DNA from: Streptomyces sp. 1331.2
GTDB lineage: Bacteria > Actinomycetota > Actinomycetes > Streptomycetales > Streptomycetaceae
Direction: 5' to 3'
DNA length: 64,000 nt
Assembly (NCBI RefSeq): GCF_900199205.1
Contig: NZ_OBMJ01000001.1
Location: 1,793,501 to 1,857,500, forward strand
Shown piece after piece: positions 34,343 to 45,871 of the stretch; position 1 is the stretch's first letter, and each line of letters starts with the position of its first letter. The position numbers and the translations under genes were made by a program. Under the pieces are notes generated by a model. That model saw nothing but the letters and a program-made list of their open reading frames with translations. It made no database searches and was not told the DNA's origin.

Positions 34343-34697
34343 GACGGTCCATCTTCACCCGTCCCCGCACCCCGCCACGCCCCGGGGCCACCGACACGCC
34401 GCGTCACCGGGCCCCTCGGACGGCCCGGCGCCCTGCGGAGACGGCCCTCCAGGGCACCGTCACGAGCCTCAGGCCCGGGCCACCGGCCCGGACGCCCCCC
34501 GATCGCCCCACGGCCCCGCAACAGCCGACAACGGCCCTCGCGCCACGCCGCCGCCCATGAGCCCGGCTCATGACCCTCGGTGCCCCCGAGGCAGACAGCC
34601 CCATGAGCCCGACTCATGACCGAGGCCCCACAGCCACCGGCTACCGAACTACCGGCCACCGGCTACTGGTAGACCGCCCTACCGCCGCGCCGCCGCC
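34343..34697. other. 355-bp gap upstream of scpA with two CATGAGC dyads
   Basis: No gene. It contains the two 17-bp dyads at 34556-34572 and 34602-34618 and, between them, a small hairpin CCTCGG-TGCC-CCCGAGG. The scpA promoter should lie in this stretch. Confidence 0.55.
34556..34618. repeat. Pair of dyads CATGAGCCC(G)GCTCATG-type
   Basis: CATGAGCCCGGCTCATG at 34556-34572 (perfect 7-bp arms) and CATGAGCCCGACTCATG at 34602-34618, 46 bp start to start; each is followed by ACC. These share arm sequence, total length and 3-base centre with the array at 18930-19102, 15 kb away. Confidence 0.75.
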
Positions 34698-35330
34698 CTA
34701 CCGCCCGCGCAGGCGCCGAACCAGGATGGACGCCTCGCCGCGCTGCTCCAGGTCCGCCAGGACGACCGCGATGGCCTCCCGGACGATCCGCCCGCGGTCC
34801 ACGGCCAGGCCGTGCTCGCCGCGCAGCACCAGCCGGGTGTGCTCCAGGTCCATGAGCTCCTCGGCGGACACGTACACGGTGATCTTCTCGTCGTGCCGCT
34901 CGCGCCCGCTGGGCCTGCGCGGCGCGCGCCCACGCGGCCGGGCGCGCCCGGCGGCAGCGGTCTGCTCCTCGACGGCACCCGCGTGCGTACGGCCCGCCGG
35001 AGCGGCCGCGCCCCGGCCGCCTGCGACGCCGGCGACACCCGCACCACCCGCGACGCCCGGAACCCCCGTGCCCCCCGCAACCCCACCGGGCCGCTGGGCG
35101 GCCGGCTGCGCCGGCGCCGGAACGGTGCCGGTCATCGACTGCTCCGGCGTCAGCTGCCGGTCGTCCTGGGCGCCCTGGGCGGAGTCGGCGCCCTCGGCAC
35201 CGTCCTGGCCGTTGACGGTCCGCGCGGTCTCCGGTCTGGATGCCTCGGCAGCCGGACGCGGCGCGAGGGACGGCGACAGCGCCATCCCGCCGGTGGTCCG
35301 GAACAGCTCGTCGGCACCCGGGAGACTCAC
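34698..35330 (-). CDS. Small partner protein coupled to ParA
   Basis: 210 aa from GTG 35330. This GTG overlaps the parA stop (GTGA), which decides the start. The first about 140 residues are Ala/Gly/Pro-rich and low in complexity. The conserved part is C-terminal: RHDEKITVYVSAEELMDLEH, then RLVLRGEHGLAVDRGRIVRE, then EAIAVVLADLEQRGEASI. A beta strand followed by two helices with basic residues resembles a ribbon-helix-helix DNA-binding domain, as in ParG/CopG-like partners of ParA ATPases. This is inferred from pattern and coupling. No classical parB is present nearby. Confidence 0.7.
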   Translation of the reverse strand: MSLPGADELFRTTGGMALSPSLAPRPAAEASRPETARTVNGQDGAEGADSAQGAQDDRQLTPEQSMTGTVPAPAQPAAQRPGGVAGGTGVPGVAGGAGVAGVAGGRGAAAPAGRTHAGAVEEQTAAAGRARPRGRAPRRPSGRERHDEKITVYVSAEELMDLEHTRLVLRGEHGLAVDRGRIVREAIAVVLADLEQRGEASILVRRLRGR

Positions 35331-36493
35331 TCGGCGGGGCGGCACCGGTCGAGCACCTCCCTGGCGAGCTGACGGTAGGCGGCGGCACCGACCGAGTTGG
35401 TCGCGTACGTGGTGATGGGCTCGCCGGCGACGGTGGTCTCCGGGAAGCGCACGGTCCGCCCGATGACGGTGTGGAAGACGTGCTCGCCGAACGCCTCGAC
35501 GACCCGCGCCAGCACCTCACGGCTGTGCACGGTGCGCGAGTCGTACATGGTCGCGAGGATGCCGTCCAGGCGCAGCTCGGGGTTGAGCCGCTCGCACACC
35601 TTCTCGATGGTCTCGGTCAGCAGCGCGACACCGCGCAGCGCGAAGAACTCGCACTCCAGCGGCACGATCACGCTGTGAGCGGCCGTCAGCGCATTGACCG
35701 TCAGCAGGCCCAGCGAGGGCTGGCAGTCGATGATGACGTAGTCGTAGTCGGGCAGCAGCGGCTTCAGGGCGCGCGCCAGCGCGGACTCCCGCGCCACCTC
35801 GCTGACCAGCTGCACCTCGGCGGCGGAGAGGTCGATGTTGGACGGCAGCAGGTCCATGCCCGGCACGGCCGTCTTGAGCAGCACCTCATCGGCCGTCAGG
35901 CCCCGCTCCATGAGCAGGTTGTAGACGGTGACGTCGAGCTCCATCGGGTTGACCCCGAGGCCGACCGAGAGCGCGCCCTGCGGGTCGAAGTCGACGAGCA
36001 GCACCCGGCGGCCGTACTCGGCCAGCGCCGCGCCCAGGTTGATGGTCGACGTGGTCTTGCCGACGCCGCCCTTCTGGTTGCACATGGCGATGATCTGGGC
36101 GGGGCCGTGCTCGGCGACCGGCGCGGGGATCGGGAAGTACGGCAGCGGACGGCCGGTCGGGCCGACCCGCTCGCGGCGCTGGCGCGCGGCGTCGGGGGCC
36201 AGCGTGGCGGCGTACTCCGGGTCCGGCTCGTACTCGGCGTCCGGGTCGTCGTAGGCGCCGTAGGCGAACTCGCCGTAGGCCAGGCCGTAGGCCGCCAAGT
36301 CGGCGTCGTGATCGGTCACCGTGGTCACCTGCGCTGTGTTCTGGCGTGCTTCGAAAGTGCGGAGTGCGACCGAGCCGACCTCGGCCGAGCCCACGGAGGG
36401 CTGCCGGGCCCCGGGCTCCTCACTCGGCTGGGCGGCGGTGTACTGCGCCAGTCCTGGCTGACCACCCCCGGGAGCAATTGTCGACTCATTCAC
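35327..36493 (-). CDS. ParA-family ATPase
   Basis: 388 aa from GTG 36493, which has AGGAGG 11 bases upstream; the longer ATG start would include that Shine-Dalgarno. An acidic N-terminal extension of about 130 residues with DPDAEYEPDPEY precedes the ATPase. The deviant Walker A KGGVGKTTS is at about 139-147, Walker A' VLLVDFDPQGALS, and Walker B YVIIDCQPSLGLLT. ParA proteins form ATP-dependent DNA-bound gradients positioning cargo such as chromosome regions or protein complexes. Located upstream of scpA/scpB, it is the second ParA typical of streptomycetes, not the oriC one. The coupled small gene downstream is a candidate partner. Confidence 0.9.
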   Translation of the reverse strand: MNESTIAPGGGQPGLAQYTAAQPSEEPGARQPSVGSAEVGSVALRTFEARQNTAQVTTVTDHDADLAAYGLAYGEFAYGAYDDPDAEYEPDPEYAATLAPDAARQRRERVGPTGRPLPYFPIPAPVAEHGPAQIIAMCNQKGGVGKTTSTINLGAALAEYGRRVLLVDFDPQGALSVGLGVNPMELDVTVYNLLMERGLTADEVLLKTAVPGMDLLPSNIDLSAAEVQLVSEVARESALARALKPLLPDYDYVIIDCQPSLGLLTVNALTAAHSVIVPLECEFFALRGVALLTETIEKVCERLNPELRLDGILATMYDSRTVHSREVLARVVEAFGEHVFHTVIGRTVRFPETTVAGEPITTYATNSVGAAAYRQLAREVLDRCRPAE

Positions 36494-36819
36494 AAGTCGT
36501 CTTACCTCCTTGGGCATCCAGGACTCTATGTCGATTCGTCAGCGTGGCAGCATGCCGACGGTTTGCGACTCTAGGCCGTTCAAGGCGTTCGCAGCAACAC
36601 AATCCACGGTAGTGGGCAGGATGTGTCGACTATCGGGCGGGCTGCTGTCAAGGGATGAGTGGGTCATCTACCCCGACGTTTCTGCGGGCGGGTGACATGA
36701 CCGACCGAAATTGACGACAGAGCGACCTACCCGGTCCGCCCGCCGTTCACGGGCACGGCGAAGCCCCCGACCCGAAGTCATCGGGTCGGGGGCGAACGAC
36801 CGCCGTGCGGTCAGGGGGT
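36494..36819. other. Gap between ald and parA: terminator and parA promoter region
   Basis: 326 bp with no gene. The left end has the ald terminator (36763-36793); the right end the AGGAGG of parA. The middle is less GC-rich than the flanks, as expected for a promoter. Confidence 0.5.
36763..36793. terminator. 13-bp hairpin after ald
   Basis: GCCCCCGACCCGA pairs perfectly with TCGGGTCGGGGGC around AGTCA, 26 bp after the ald stop on the minus strand. Confidence 0.8.
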
Positions 36820-37935
36820 TCAGGCGAGCACGCTCTCCAGCGAGACCGACTCCAGACCGAAGGCCTCGGCCACGGCCGGGAAGGTGATCTGGCCCTCGTG
36901 CACGTTCAGGCCCTTGGCGAGCGCCGGGTCGCGGCGCAGCGCCTCCTTCCAACCGCGGTTCGCCAGCTCGATGACGTACGGCAGCGTGGCGTTGGTCAGC
37001 GCGTAGGTGGAGGTGTTCGGGACGGCGCCCGGCATGTTGGCCACGCAGTAGAAGACCGAGTTGTGGACCTGGAAGGTCGGCTCGTCGTGCGTGGTCGGGC
37101 GCGAGTCCTCGAAGCAGCCGCCCTGGTCGATGGCGATGTCGACGAGCACGGAGCCCGGCTTCATGCGGGAGACCAGCTCGTTGGTGACGAGCTTCGGGGC
37201 CTTGGCGCCCGGGATCAGCACGGCGCCGATGACCAGGTCGGCGTCGAGGACGGCCTTCTCCAGCTCGAAGGAGTTGGACATGATGGCCTTGATCTTCGTG
37301 CCGAAGATGCGGTCGGCCTCGCGCAGCTTGTTGATGTCGCGGTCCAGCAGGGTCACGTCGTAGCCCATGCCGATGGCGATGGTGGCCGCGTGCCAGCCGG
37401 AGACGCCACCGCCGATGACGACGGCCTTGGCCGGGTGGGTGCCGGGCACGCCGCCGGGCAGCACGCCGCGGCCGCCGGCCGGACGCATCAGGTGGTACGA
37501 GCCGACCTGCGGGGCCAGGCGGCCCGCGACCTCGGACATCGGGGCGAGCAGCGGCAGCGCGCCGTTGCCCAGCTGGACGGTCTCGTACGCGATGGCGGTG
37601 GTGCCCGAGGCGACCAGCGCGTCGGTGCCGGCCCGGTCGGCCGCCAGGTGCAGGTACGTGAAGACGGTCTGGCCCTTGCGCAGCCGGTGGTACTCGGAGG
37701 CGATGGGCTCCTTGACCTTCAGCAGCAGGTCGGCAGTGGCCCACACCTCGTCGGCGGTGGGGAGGATGGTGGCGCCGGCGGCCACGTACTCCTCGTTGGG
37801 GATCGAGGAGCCGAGACCGGCGTTGTCCTCGATGTAGACCTCGTGTCCGTTGCGGACCAGCTCATGCACGCCGGCGGGCGTGATGGCCACGCGGTACTCG
37901 TGGTTCTTGACCTCGCGGGGGATGCCGACCTTCAC
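36820..37935 (-). CDS. ald: Alanine dehydrogenase
   Basis: 371 aa from GTG 37935 (MKVGIPREVKNHEYRVAITP). The substrate-binding region has REVK, HEYRV and the conserved catalytic His in TYLHLAAD; the NAD-binding Rossmann motif VVIGGGVSGWHAATIAIGMG is at about 168-187. It interconverts L-alanine and pyruvate with NAD/ammonium. Length and motifs match the hexameric enzyme. The 260-bp region upstream has A/T-rich sequence (AAGTGAATAATTTTCC near 38086-38101) that is a good place for the promoter. It is transcribed alone, bounded by its own terminator. Confidence 0.95.
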   Translation of the reverse strand: MKVGIPREVKNHEYRVAITPAGVHELVRNGHEVYIEDNAGLGSSIPNEEYVAAGATILPTADEVWATADLLLKVKEPIASEYHRLRKGQTVFTYLHLAADRAGTDALVASGTTAIAYETVQLGNGALPLLAPMSEVAGRLAPQVGSYHLMRPAGGRGVLPGGVPGTHPAKAVVIGGGVSGWHAATIAIGMGYDVTLLDRDINKLREADRIFGTKIKAIMSNSFELEKAVLDADLVIGAVLIPGAKAPKLVTNELVSRMKPGSVLVDIAIDQGGCFEDSRPTTHDEPTFQVHNSVFYCVANMPGAVPNTSTYALTNATLPYVIELANRGWKEALRRDPALAKGLNVHEGQITFPAVAEAFGLESVSLESVLA

Positions 37936-38196
37936 GACTGAACACGTCCTCTTGCCATGGGGGTCCCGACCGGAGAAGACCGGTGGGCGACGCGCACGTG
38001 GGGAAGCCTCCGGGCAGCCCGGGGCGGGGATCGCTGCGCGACTAGGTCCGAGTGTAATGAAGCCCAGTCGGCGTGTCAGCCTTCCAAAGTGAATAATTTT
38101 CCCGCACACATTGGCAGGTTCGTAGGCTTCCCCTGCGACTTACCCGCCAAAGACGTCGGAACCAGGCATCTTCGACAATACCTCCGAACCTGCCCG

Positions 38197-40365
38197 TCAC
38201 CACCCGGCGTCGACGCGTTCCCGCAGGTCCGCAAGGGCCGCCCCGACCGCCTCCAGGCCGCGCTCGTCGCCGAGCCTGCGCAGGACCGCCAGCGCCGCCC
38301 GGTACTCGCGGTCGGCCTCGTCGAAGCGGCGCTGCGCGGTGTGCGCCTCGGCCACCCGGGCGAGCAGCCGGGCCTCGGCCGCGTGGTCCCCGAGCGACTG
38401 CCGCAGGCCGAGCGCCCGCCCGTACCAGTCGGCGGCGCGCACCGCGTCGCCGAGCGCCCGGTGGCAGCCGGCCGCGCCCTCCAGGGCGCGCGCGCAGAGC
38501 GGTTCGTCGTCGGCGGTCCGGGCGTGCTCCAGGGCGGCCCGGTAGTGCGCGGCAGCCTGCTCCCAGCGGCCCGCGGAGACCTGCAGGTCGCCCAGGTTGA
38601 GCAGGGCGGCGGAGGCCCGGCGGGGCCGGCGGTTGCGCTCGGCGACGGTCAGCACCAGCTCGTGCAGCCGGTAGAGGTCGGTGGGTGCCGCGGCGCCGGT
38701 CAGCGGCAGCGCGCGCAGCAGCGCGGTGACCAACCTCCCGGCCGAGCCGTCCAGGTCGCCCTGACCGATCGCGTCGGCCACCGCGCCGAGCAGCAGCTCC
38801 CGCTCCCCGAGCAGCCACTCCCGGGCGTGCGCCGCCGAGCGCAGCCGCAGCGCGGCCGGCAGCGGCTCAGGGGCCGCACCGGCTCCTGCACCCGAGCCGG
38901 CGCCGTCGGCCGGTTCGAGCAGCGCCCGGGCTGACTCGGTGAGCCGGACCAGCCGTTCCAGCAGCCGGGCCCTGGCGAGCTCGGTCTCGGCGGGCCGGTC
39001 CTCCTGCTGCCGCAGCCTGACCAGCCGGGGGTAGAGCCGCCCGGGCACCCGGTAGCGCGGGGTGCCGTCGGCGGCGGGTGCCTCCTCGCCCAGCAGCTCC
39101 CGCTCGGCGAGCGCCGCCAGGGTGGCGGCCGCCTCCGGCACCGGACAGCCGACCAGGGCGGAGGCGGTGCGCGGGTCGGCCGTCTGGGCCGGGGCCAGGG
39201 TGAGGGTGCGCAGCATCCGTGCCTGGGCGGCCGGCAGTGCGCGGTAGAGCAGGGCGAACGCACCGAGCAACGGGTCGTTGTCGGGGACGGGCACCGGCTC
39301 GGCCGGCTCCGGGCCGGGCTTGACCCAGGCCGCCGGGTCGCCCGCCGACTCGGCGCCGGGGGCGGCCGCCTTCTCCCCCTTCTTCTTGGCGGTGCTCCGA
39401 GGCGCGTCCTTGGGCCCGCTCTCGGGCACGGACTTCTGCGCGACCCTCGACGGCTTCGCCGTCGCCTCCGCTTTCCCGAGCGCCTTCCCGGCCGCGTTCC
39501 CGGCCACCGCCCCGGCCGCGTTCCCGGCGGCGCCCCCGGCCGTCTTCCCAGCCGCCGTCCCCCCCGCCTTCCTCGAACCGTCCTTGGCCCCCGCCGCAGC
39601 CGCCGTCTCCTCCCCCACCACCAGGTTCAGCTCCCGCGCCGCGTCGGTCACCGCGCTCTTCGGGCTCCCGCGCAGCCACCCCGCCATCAGCCGCAGCGTG
39701 GCCGGCCGGGCGGCGCAGGCCTCGGCCAGGTCGGCCGCGCCGACCGGGTCGCAGGAGATCCGGGTGCCGCCGACCAGGTCGGCCAGCAGCTCGCCGGAGG
39801 CCGTCCGGTCCAGCCCGCCGAGGATCACCGGGTCGATGTCCTCGATCCCGGTGAGCGGCCCGGCCGTGGTGGCGAGCACCAGGCAGCCGGGTTCGTCGGC
39901 GAGCAGCGGCCACACCTGCCCGGCGTCCCGTACGTCGTCCAGGACGAGCAGCACCCGCAGCCCCGCCAGCGCCTCGCGCAGCGCGACGCAGCCCGGCTCG
40001 TCGCGCCCGTCCCCGGCCGTTCCGGGCAGCGGCACGGGGGACTCGGGGTCGAGCTGTTCCAGCAGCAGCCGGGCGGCCCGTGCGGGCGGCACCCGGCCGC
40101 CGTCGGCGGCGGACATCCGGGCGAACAGCACGCCGTCCGGGTAGTCGGCGGCGACGGTGCGGGCGAAGCGCGCGGCCAGCGCGGTCCGCCCGGAGCCGGG
40201 GCGCCCGGCCAGGACCAGGACCGGGCAGCGGCCGCTGGCCGGGCGGGCGGCGGCCGCCCGCAGCGCGGCCAGTTCGGCGCGCCGCCCGACGAACAGTGCG
40301 GGCCCGGCCGGCAGCCGGTCCAGGCCCGGGACGGCCCCGGCGGGCGCGCCGGGGCCGGGGTCCAT
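38197..40365 (-). CDS. STAND-type ATPase with C-terminal TPRs, Walker A Lys to Arg
   Basis: 722 aa if started at ATG 40365 (AGGAAG nine bases upstream). After LFVGRRAELAALRAAAA the P-loop reads LAGRPGSGRTALAARF (about 48-63), where the invariant Lys is Arg. Walker B is LRVLLVLDDVRD, and a GxP-like region follows. A Lys/Ala/Gly-rich linker of about 120 residues (about 245-365) separates the NTPase from a winged-helix-like part (RMLRTLTLAP) and from at least four TPRs at the C-terminus (from NLGDLQVSAGRWEQAAAHYR on). Such proteins act as signalling or regulatory hubs related to AfsR/NB-ARC. The P-loop change suggests weak or absent ATP hydrolysis. Confidence 0.82.
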   Translation of the reverse strand: MDPGPGAPAGAVPGLDRLPAGPALFVGRRAELAALRAAAARPASGRCPVLVLAGRPGSGRTALAARFARTVAADYPDGVLFARMSAADGGRVPPARAARLLLEQLDPESPVPLPGTAGDGRDEPGCVALREALAGLRVLLVLDDVRDAGQVWPLLADEPGCLVLATTAGPLTGIEDIDPVILGGLDRTASGELLADLVGGTRISCDPVGAADLAEACAARPATLRLMAGWLRGSPKSAVTDAARELNLVVGEETAAAAGAKDGSRKAGGTAAGKTAGGAAGNAAGAVAGNAAGKALGKAEATAKPSRVAQKSVPESGPKDAPRSTAKKKGEKAAAPGAESAGDPAAWVKPGPEPAEPVPVPDNDPLLGAFALLYRALPAAQARMLRTLTLAPAQTADPRTASALVGCPVPEAAATLAALAERELLGEEAPAADGTPRYRVPGRLYPRLVRLRQQEDRPAETELARARLLERLVRLTESARALLEPADGAGSGAGAGAAPEPLPAALRLRSAAHAREWLLGERELLLGAVADAIGQGDLDGSAGRLVTALLRALPLTGAAAPTDLYRLHELVLTVAERNRRPRRASAALLNLGDLQVSAGRWEQAAAHYRAALEHARTADDEPLCARALEGAAGCHRALGDAVRAADWYGRALGLRQSLGDHAAEARLLARVAEAHTAQRRFDEADREYRAALAVLRRLGDERGLEAVGAALADLRERVDAGW

Positions 40366-40684
40366 CGTCGCCGTCTTCCTCGCCACCCGTGCCACTCCCG
40401 ACGTCATCCCGCTCGGCATCCGACGCTCGGCATCCGGACTCGACGTCCGGTGCTCGGACGGTGCTCGGAGGTCCGGTGCCCAGCGGAGGCGGCCCGGGAC
40501 GGGCGCCCTGTCTGCGAAGCGTAGTTCGACCGTCCGGCTCGGCCGAGGTGACATCCGGTCGTACGAACCGGCGAATCACTCGGTCGAATCAACCGGTACG
40601 GCCGTCGGCACCCCGGAGCACCGCCCCCGTCCGGACGAACCCGGGGAAACCGGGCCAGCCGGTCCGGCCGGGCGGACCGACCGC
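40366..40684. other. 319-bp gap, no gene seen
   Basis: Between the STAND gene start and the NUDIX stop, both minus strand. Repetitive CGGT/GGTC-type sequence; probably the STAND promoter. No hairpin comparable to the other terminators is evident. Confidence 0.4.
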
Positions 40685-41332
40685 TCAGGCCTCGAAGGGC
40701 CGGGCCGGCCAGGGCGAGTCCGCCGGGCGCAGCGCGTCCAGCCCGTCCGGCCCGGTGAGCGCGGCGTGCACGGCGAGGGTGCCGGTGATCAGGGTCGGGT
40801 TGTGCAGGTGGCCGCCCTGGATGAGCCGGATCAGCTCCGGCACCGGCACCCAGGCGACCTCGATCTCCTGTTCCTCGCCCTCGGCCGCGTAGCGCTCTCC
40901 CTCGGCCGCCGACAGGTCGGTGGCCAGGAACATCCGCAGCGCCTCGTCGGTGCCGCCCGGGGAGGTGTAGTAGTCGGCCAGGATCCGCCAGGTGTCGGCC
41001 TTGCAGTGCGCCTCCTCGTACAGCTCGCGCTGGGCGGCGTGCCACGGGTTCTCGCCGGGGACGTCGAGCAGGCCGGCTGGCAGCTCCCAGAGCCGCTGGC
41101 GCACCGGGTGGCGGTACTGGCGCAGGACCAGGACCCGCCGGCGGTCGTCGAGGGCGAGCACCGAGACCGAGCCGGGGTGGGTCTGGTAGTCACGGCGGGC
41201 CCAGCTGCCGTCGGGCATCCGGACCTCTTCGCTGCGCACGCCGGTGACCTTGCCCTGGAACGGCGTCCGACCGGCCCGGACCTCCCATTCCTCGGCCACG
41301 TCGGTGATCACCCGGTCGCTCTGCTCGTCCAT
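40685..41332 (-). CDS. NUDIX hydrolase, ADP-ribose pyrophosphatase type
   Basis: 215 aa from ATG 41332. An N-terminal strand region (TPFQGKVTGVRSEEVRMPDG) and VSVLALDDRRRVLVLRQYRH lead to the Nudix box ENPWHAAQRELYEEAHCKAD at about 93-112, with RE..EE metal ligands; the usual Gly after EE.. is Ala-His here, as in related actinobacterial sequences. ELPAGLLDVPG before it is typical of ADP-ribose pyrophosphatases, which cleave ADP-ribose to AMP and ribose-5-phosphate. It lies directly downstream of pyrG on the same strand, but a strong hairpin separates them. Confidence 0.9.
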   Translation of the reverse strand: MDEQSDRVITDVAEEWEVRAGRTPFQGKVTGVRSEEVRMPDGSWARRDYQTHPGSVSVLALDDRRRVLVLRQYRHPVRQRLWELPAGLLDVPGENPWHAAQRELYEEAHCKADTWRILADYYTSPGGTDEALRMFLATDLSAAEGERYAAEGEEQEIEVAWVPVPELIRLIQGGHLHNPTLITGTLAVHAALTGPDGLDALRPADSPWPARPFEA

Positions 41333-41374
41333 CGCTCTCCCCTTTTCGTCAGTACGACACAATCTAACGCCGAA

Positions 41375-41405
41375 CGGCGGCCCCGCGGGAATCGCGGGGC
41401 CGCCG
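41375..41405. terminator. 13-bp hairpin after pyrG
   Basis: CGGCGGCCCCGCG pairs perfectly with CGCGGGGCCGCCG around GGAAT, 35 bp past the pyrG stop on the minus strand. This isolates the NUDIX gene from pyrG transcription, at least partly. Confidence 0.8.
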
Positions 41406-41439
41406 TCCGGTGAACGACCGAGGCCGAGGAGGGGAAGAC

Positions 41440-43839
<2,400 letters not shown>

Positions 43840-45852
43840 GTGGCCGGCCGTATCGAGGACTACGCACTCATCGGGGACATGCAGACCGCTGCCCTGGTCA
43901 GCAGGGACGGGGCGGTGGACTGGCTCTGCCTCCCCCGCTTCGACTCGCCGGCCGTGTTCGCCGGCCTGCTCGGCACCGATGAACACGGCTTCTGGCGGAT
44001 CGGCCCGGCCGAAGCCGTCGTGTCCTCGGTCCCCATGCCCGTGCCCGTCCCCGCCGCCGCCACGGCCCCCACCACCGCGGGCCGGGTACGCATCGCCGAC
44101 ACCGCCGACCTGCGCGTTCCCCCGCCCACCGCCGCCGCCCCCGCCGTGCCCGCCGACCGCCGCCGCTACCGGGGCGACTCGCTGATCCTGGAGCAGGAGT
44201 GGGACACCCAGGGCGGCACCGTGCGGGTGATCGACTTCATGCCGCCGCGCCCGCTGGCCGGCAAGGATGCCGTCCCCCAGGTGATCCGGATCGTCGAGGG
44301 CGTGGCCGGCAGCGTCCGGATGCGCTCGGCGGTGCGGATGCGCTTCTCGTACGGCCGCATCGTGCCCTGGGTGCACCGCGTCGAGCAGGCTGACGGCGGC
44401 CACCGCACCGTCGCCATGGCCGGGCCCGACTCGGTCTGGCTGGACGGCGAGGCCGACACCTACGGCCGCAACCTCACCACCTACGCCGACTTCACCGTGA
44501 CCGCCGGCGAGCGGATCGCCTTCGCCCTCACCTGGCAGGCCTCCCACCTGGACCCGCCCACCGCCCCGGACGCCGAGGAGATGCTGGACGCCACCGCCGA
44601 CTTCTGGCACGAGTGGGCCGACCAGTGCACCTACCAGGGCCCCTACCGCGAGGCCGTGGTCCGCTCCCTGATCACCCTCAAGGGCCTCACCTACGCCCCC
44701 ACCGGCGGCATCGTCGCCGCCCCCACCACCTCGCTGCCCGAGGACATCGGCGGCGAGCGCAACTGGGACTACCGCTACACCTGGCTGCGCGACGCCGCGA
44801 TCACCCTCTCCTCCCTGCTGCGCACCGGCTACCGCGACGAGGCCCGCGCCTGGCGCGAATGGCTGCTGCGGGCCGTGGCGGGCGACCCGGAGAACCTGCA
44901 GATCATGTACGGCATCGCGGGCGAGCGCGAGCTCACCGAGTCCTCGCTGGACTGGCTGCCCGGCTACGAGGGCTCCCAGCCCGTCCGGGTCGGCAACGGC
45001 GCCGCCGGGCAGCTCCAGCTCGACGTCTACGGCGAGGTCGTCGAGGCCCTGCACCTGGCCCACATGACGGGCCTGGTCCGCAACGACCACGCCCACCACC
45101 TGCAGCTGCGCCTGATCGACTACCTGGAGGACCACTGGCAGGAGCCGGACGAGGGCATCTGGGAGGTCCGCGGCCCGCGCCGGCACTTCGTCCACTCGAA
45201 GGTGATGGCCTGGGTCGCCGTCGACCGCACCATCAAGCTGCTGGAGCAGACCCCCGAGGACGCCCCCGCCGACGGCCACCTGGAGCGCTGGCGCGAGCTG
45301 CGCGAGACCATCCACCGGGACGTCTGCGAGAAGGGCTACGACCCGGAGCGCAACACCTTCACCCAGTACTACGGCGGCCGGGAGCTGGACGCCTCGCTGC
45401 TGCTCATCCCCCAGGTCGGCTTCCTGCCGCCGGACGACAAGCGGGTGATCGGCACCATCGAGGCGATCCAGCGCGAACTGTCCACCGAGGACGGCTTCGT
45501 GCTCCGCTACCCGACCCACGACGAGTCGGGCAACAACGTGGACGGCCTCTCCGGCCACGAGGGCGCCTTCCTGGCCTGCTCGTTCTGGCTGGCCGACGAC
45601 CTCGCCATGATCGGCCGGGTCCAGGAGGCCCGCGAGCTGTTCGACCGGCTGCTCGCGCTTCGCAACGACCTGGGCCTGCTCGCCGAGGAGTGGGACCCGC
45701 GGCTCAAGCGCCAGGTCGGCAACTTCCCGCAGGCCTTCAGCCACGTCCCGCTCATCGACACCGCCCTGCGGCTGACCGCCTGCGGCGCCGCCTACCTGTC
45801 CGCCCAGCCGGACGGCCTGGCCGCCGACCGGGCCGAGCAGGCCACCGTCTGA
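43840..45852 (+). CDS. GH15 glycoside hydrolase (glucoamylase/trehalase-like)
   Basis: 670 aa from GTG 43840. It opens RIEDYALIGDMQTAALVSRD and VDWLCLPRFDSPAVFAGLLG, as in bacterial GH15 proteins. The (alpha/alpha)6 barrel carries ERNWDYRYTWLRDAA, a general-acid region near DWLPGYEGS, and the second catalytic Glu in LLAEEWDPRLKRQVGNFPQA. An Ala/Pro/Val-rich insert at about 65-105 is not part of the family. No signal peptide, so cytosolic; trehalose or maltodextrins are likely substrates (mycobacterial relatives are trehalases). The next gene, GT4, is convergent, 19 bp after the stop. Confidence 0.9.
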   Translation: MAGRIEDYALIGDMQTAALVSRDGAVDWLCLPRFDSPAVFAGLLGTDEHGFWRIGPAEAVVSSVPMPVPVPAAATAPTTAGRVRIADTADLRVPPPTAAAPAVPADRRRYRGDSLILEQEWDTQGGTVRVIDFMPPRPLAGKDAVPQVIRIVEGVAGSVRMRSAVRMRFSYGRIVPWVHRVEQADGGHRTVAMAGPDSVWLDGEADTYGRNLTTYADFTVTAGERIAFALTWQASHLDPPTAPDAEEMLDATADFWHEWADQCTYQGPYREAVVRSLITLKGLTYAPTGGIVAAPTTSLPEDIGGERNWDYRYTWLRDAAITLSSLLRTGYRDEARAWREWLLRAVAGDPENLQIMYGIAGERELTESSLDWLPGYEGSQPVRVGNGAAGQLQLDVYGEVVEALHLAHMTGLVRNDHAHHLQLRLIDYLEDHWQEPDEGIWEVRGPRRHFVHSKVMAWVAVDRTIKLLEQTPEDAPADGHLERWRELRETIHRDVCEKGYDPERNTFTQYYGGRELDASLLLIPQVGFLPPDDKRVIGTIEAIQRELSTEDGFVLRYPTHDESGNNVDGLSGHEGAFLACSFWLADDLAMIGRVQEARELFDRLLALRNDLGLLAEEWDPRLKRQVGNFPQAFSHVPLIDTALRLTACGAAYLSAQPDGLAADRAEQATV

Positions 45853-45871
45853 GCCGCGGCGAGGACGTGCT

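Noticed and set aside
40157..41413. Plus-strand frame opposite the STAND and NUDIX genes
   Set aside because: No domain, compositionally biased, and contradicted by the conserved NUDIX gene on the other strand.
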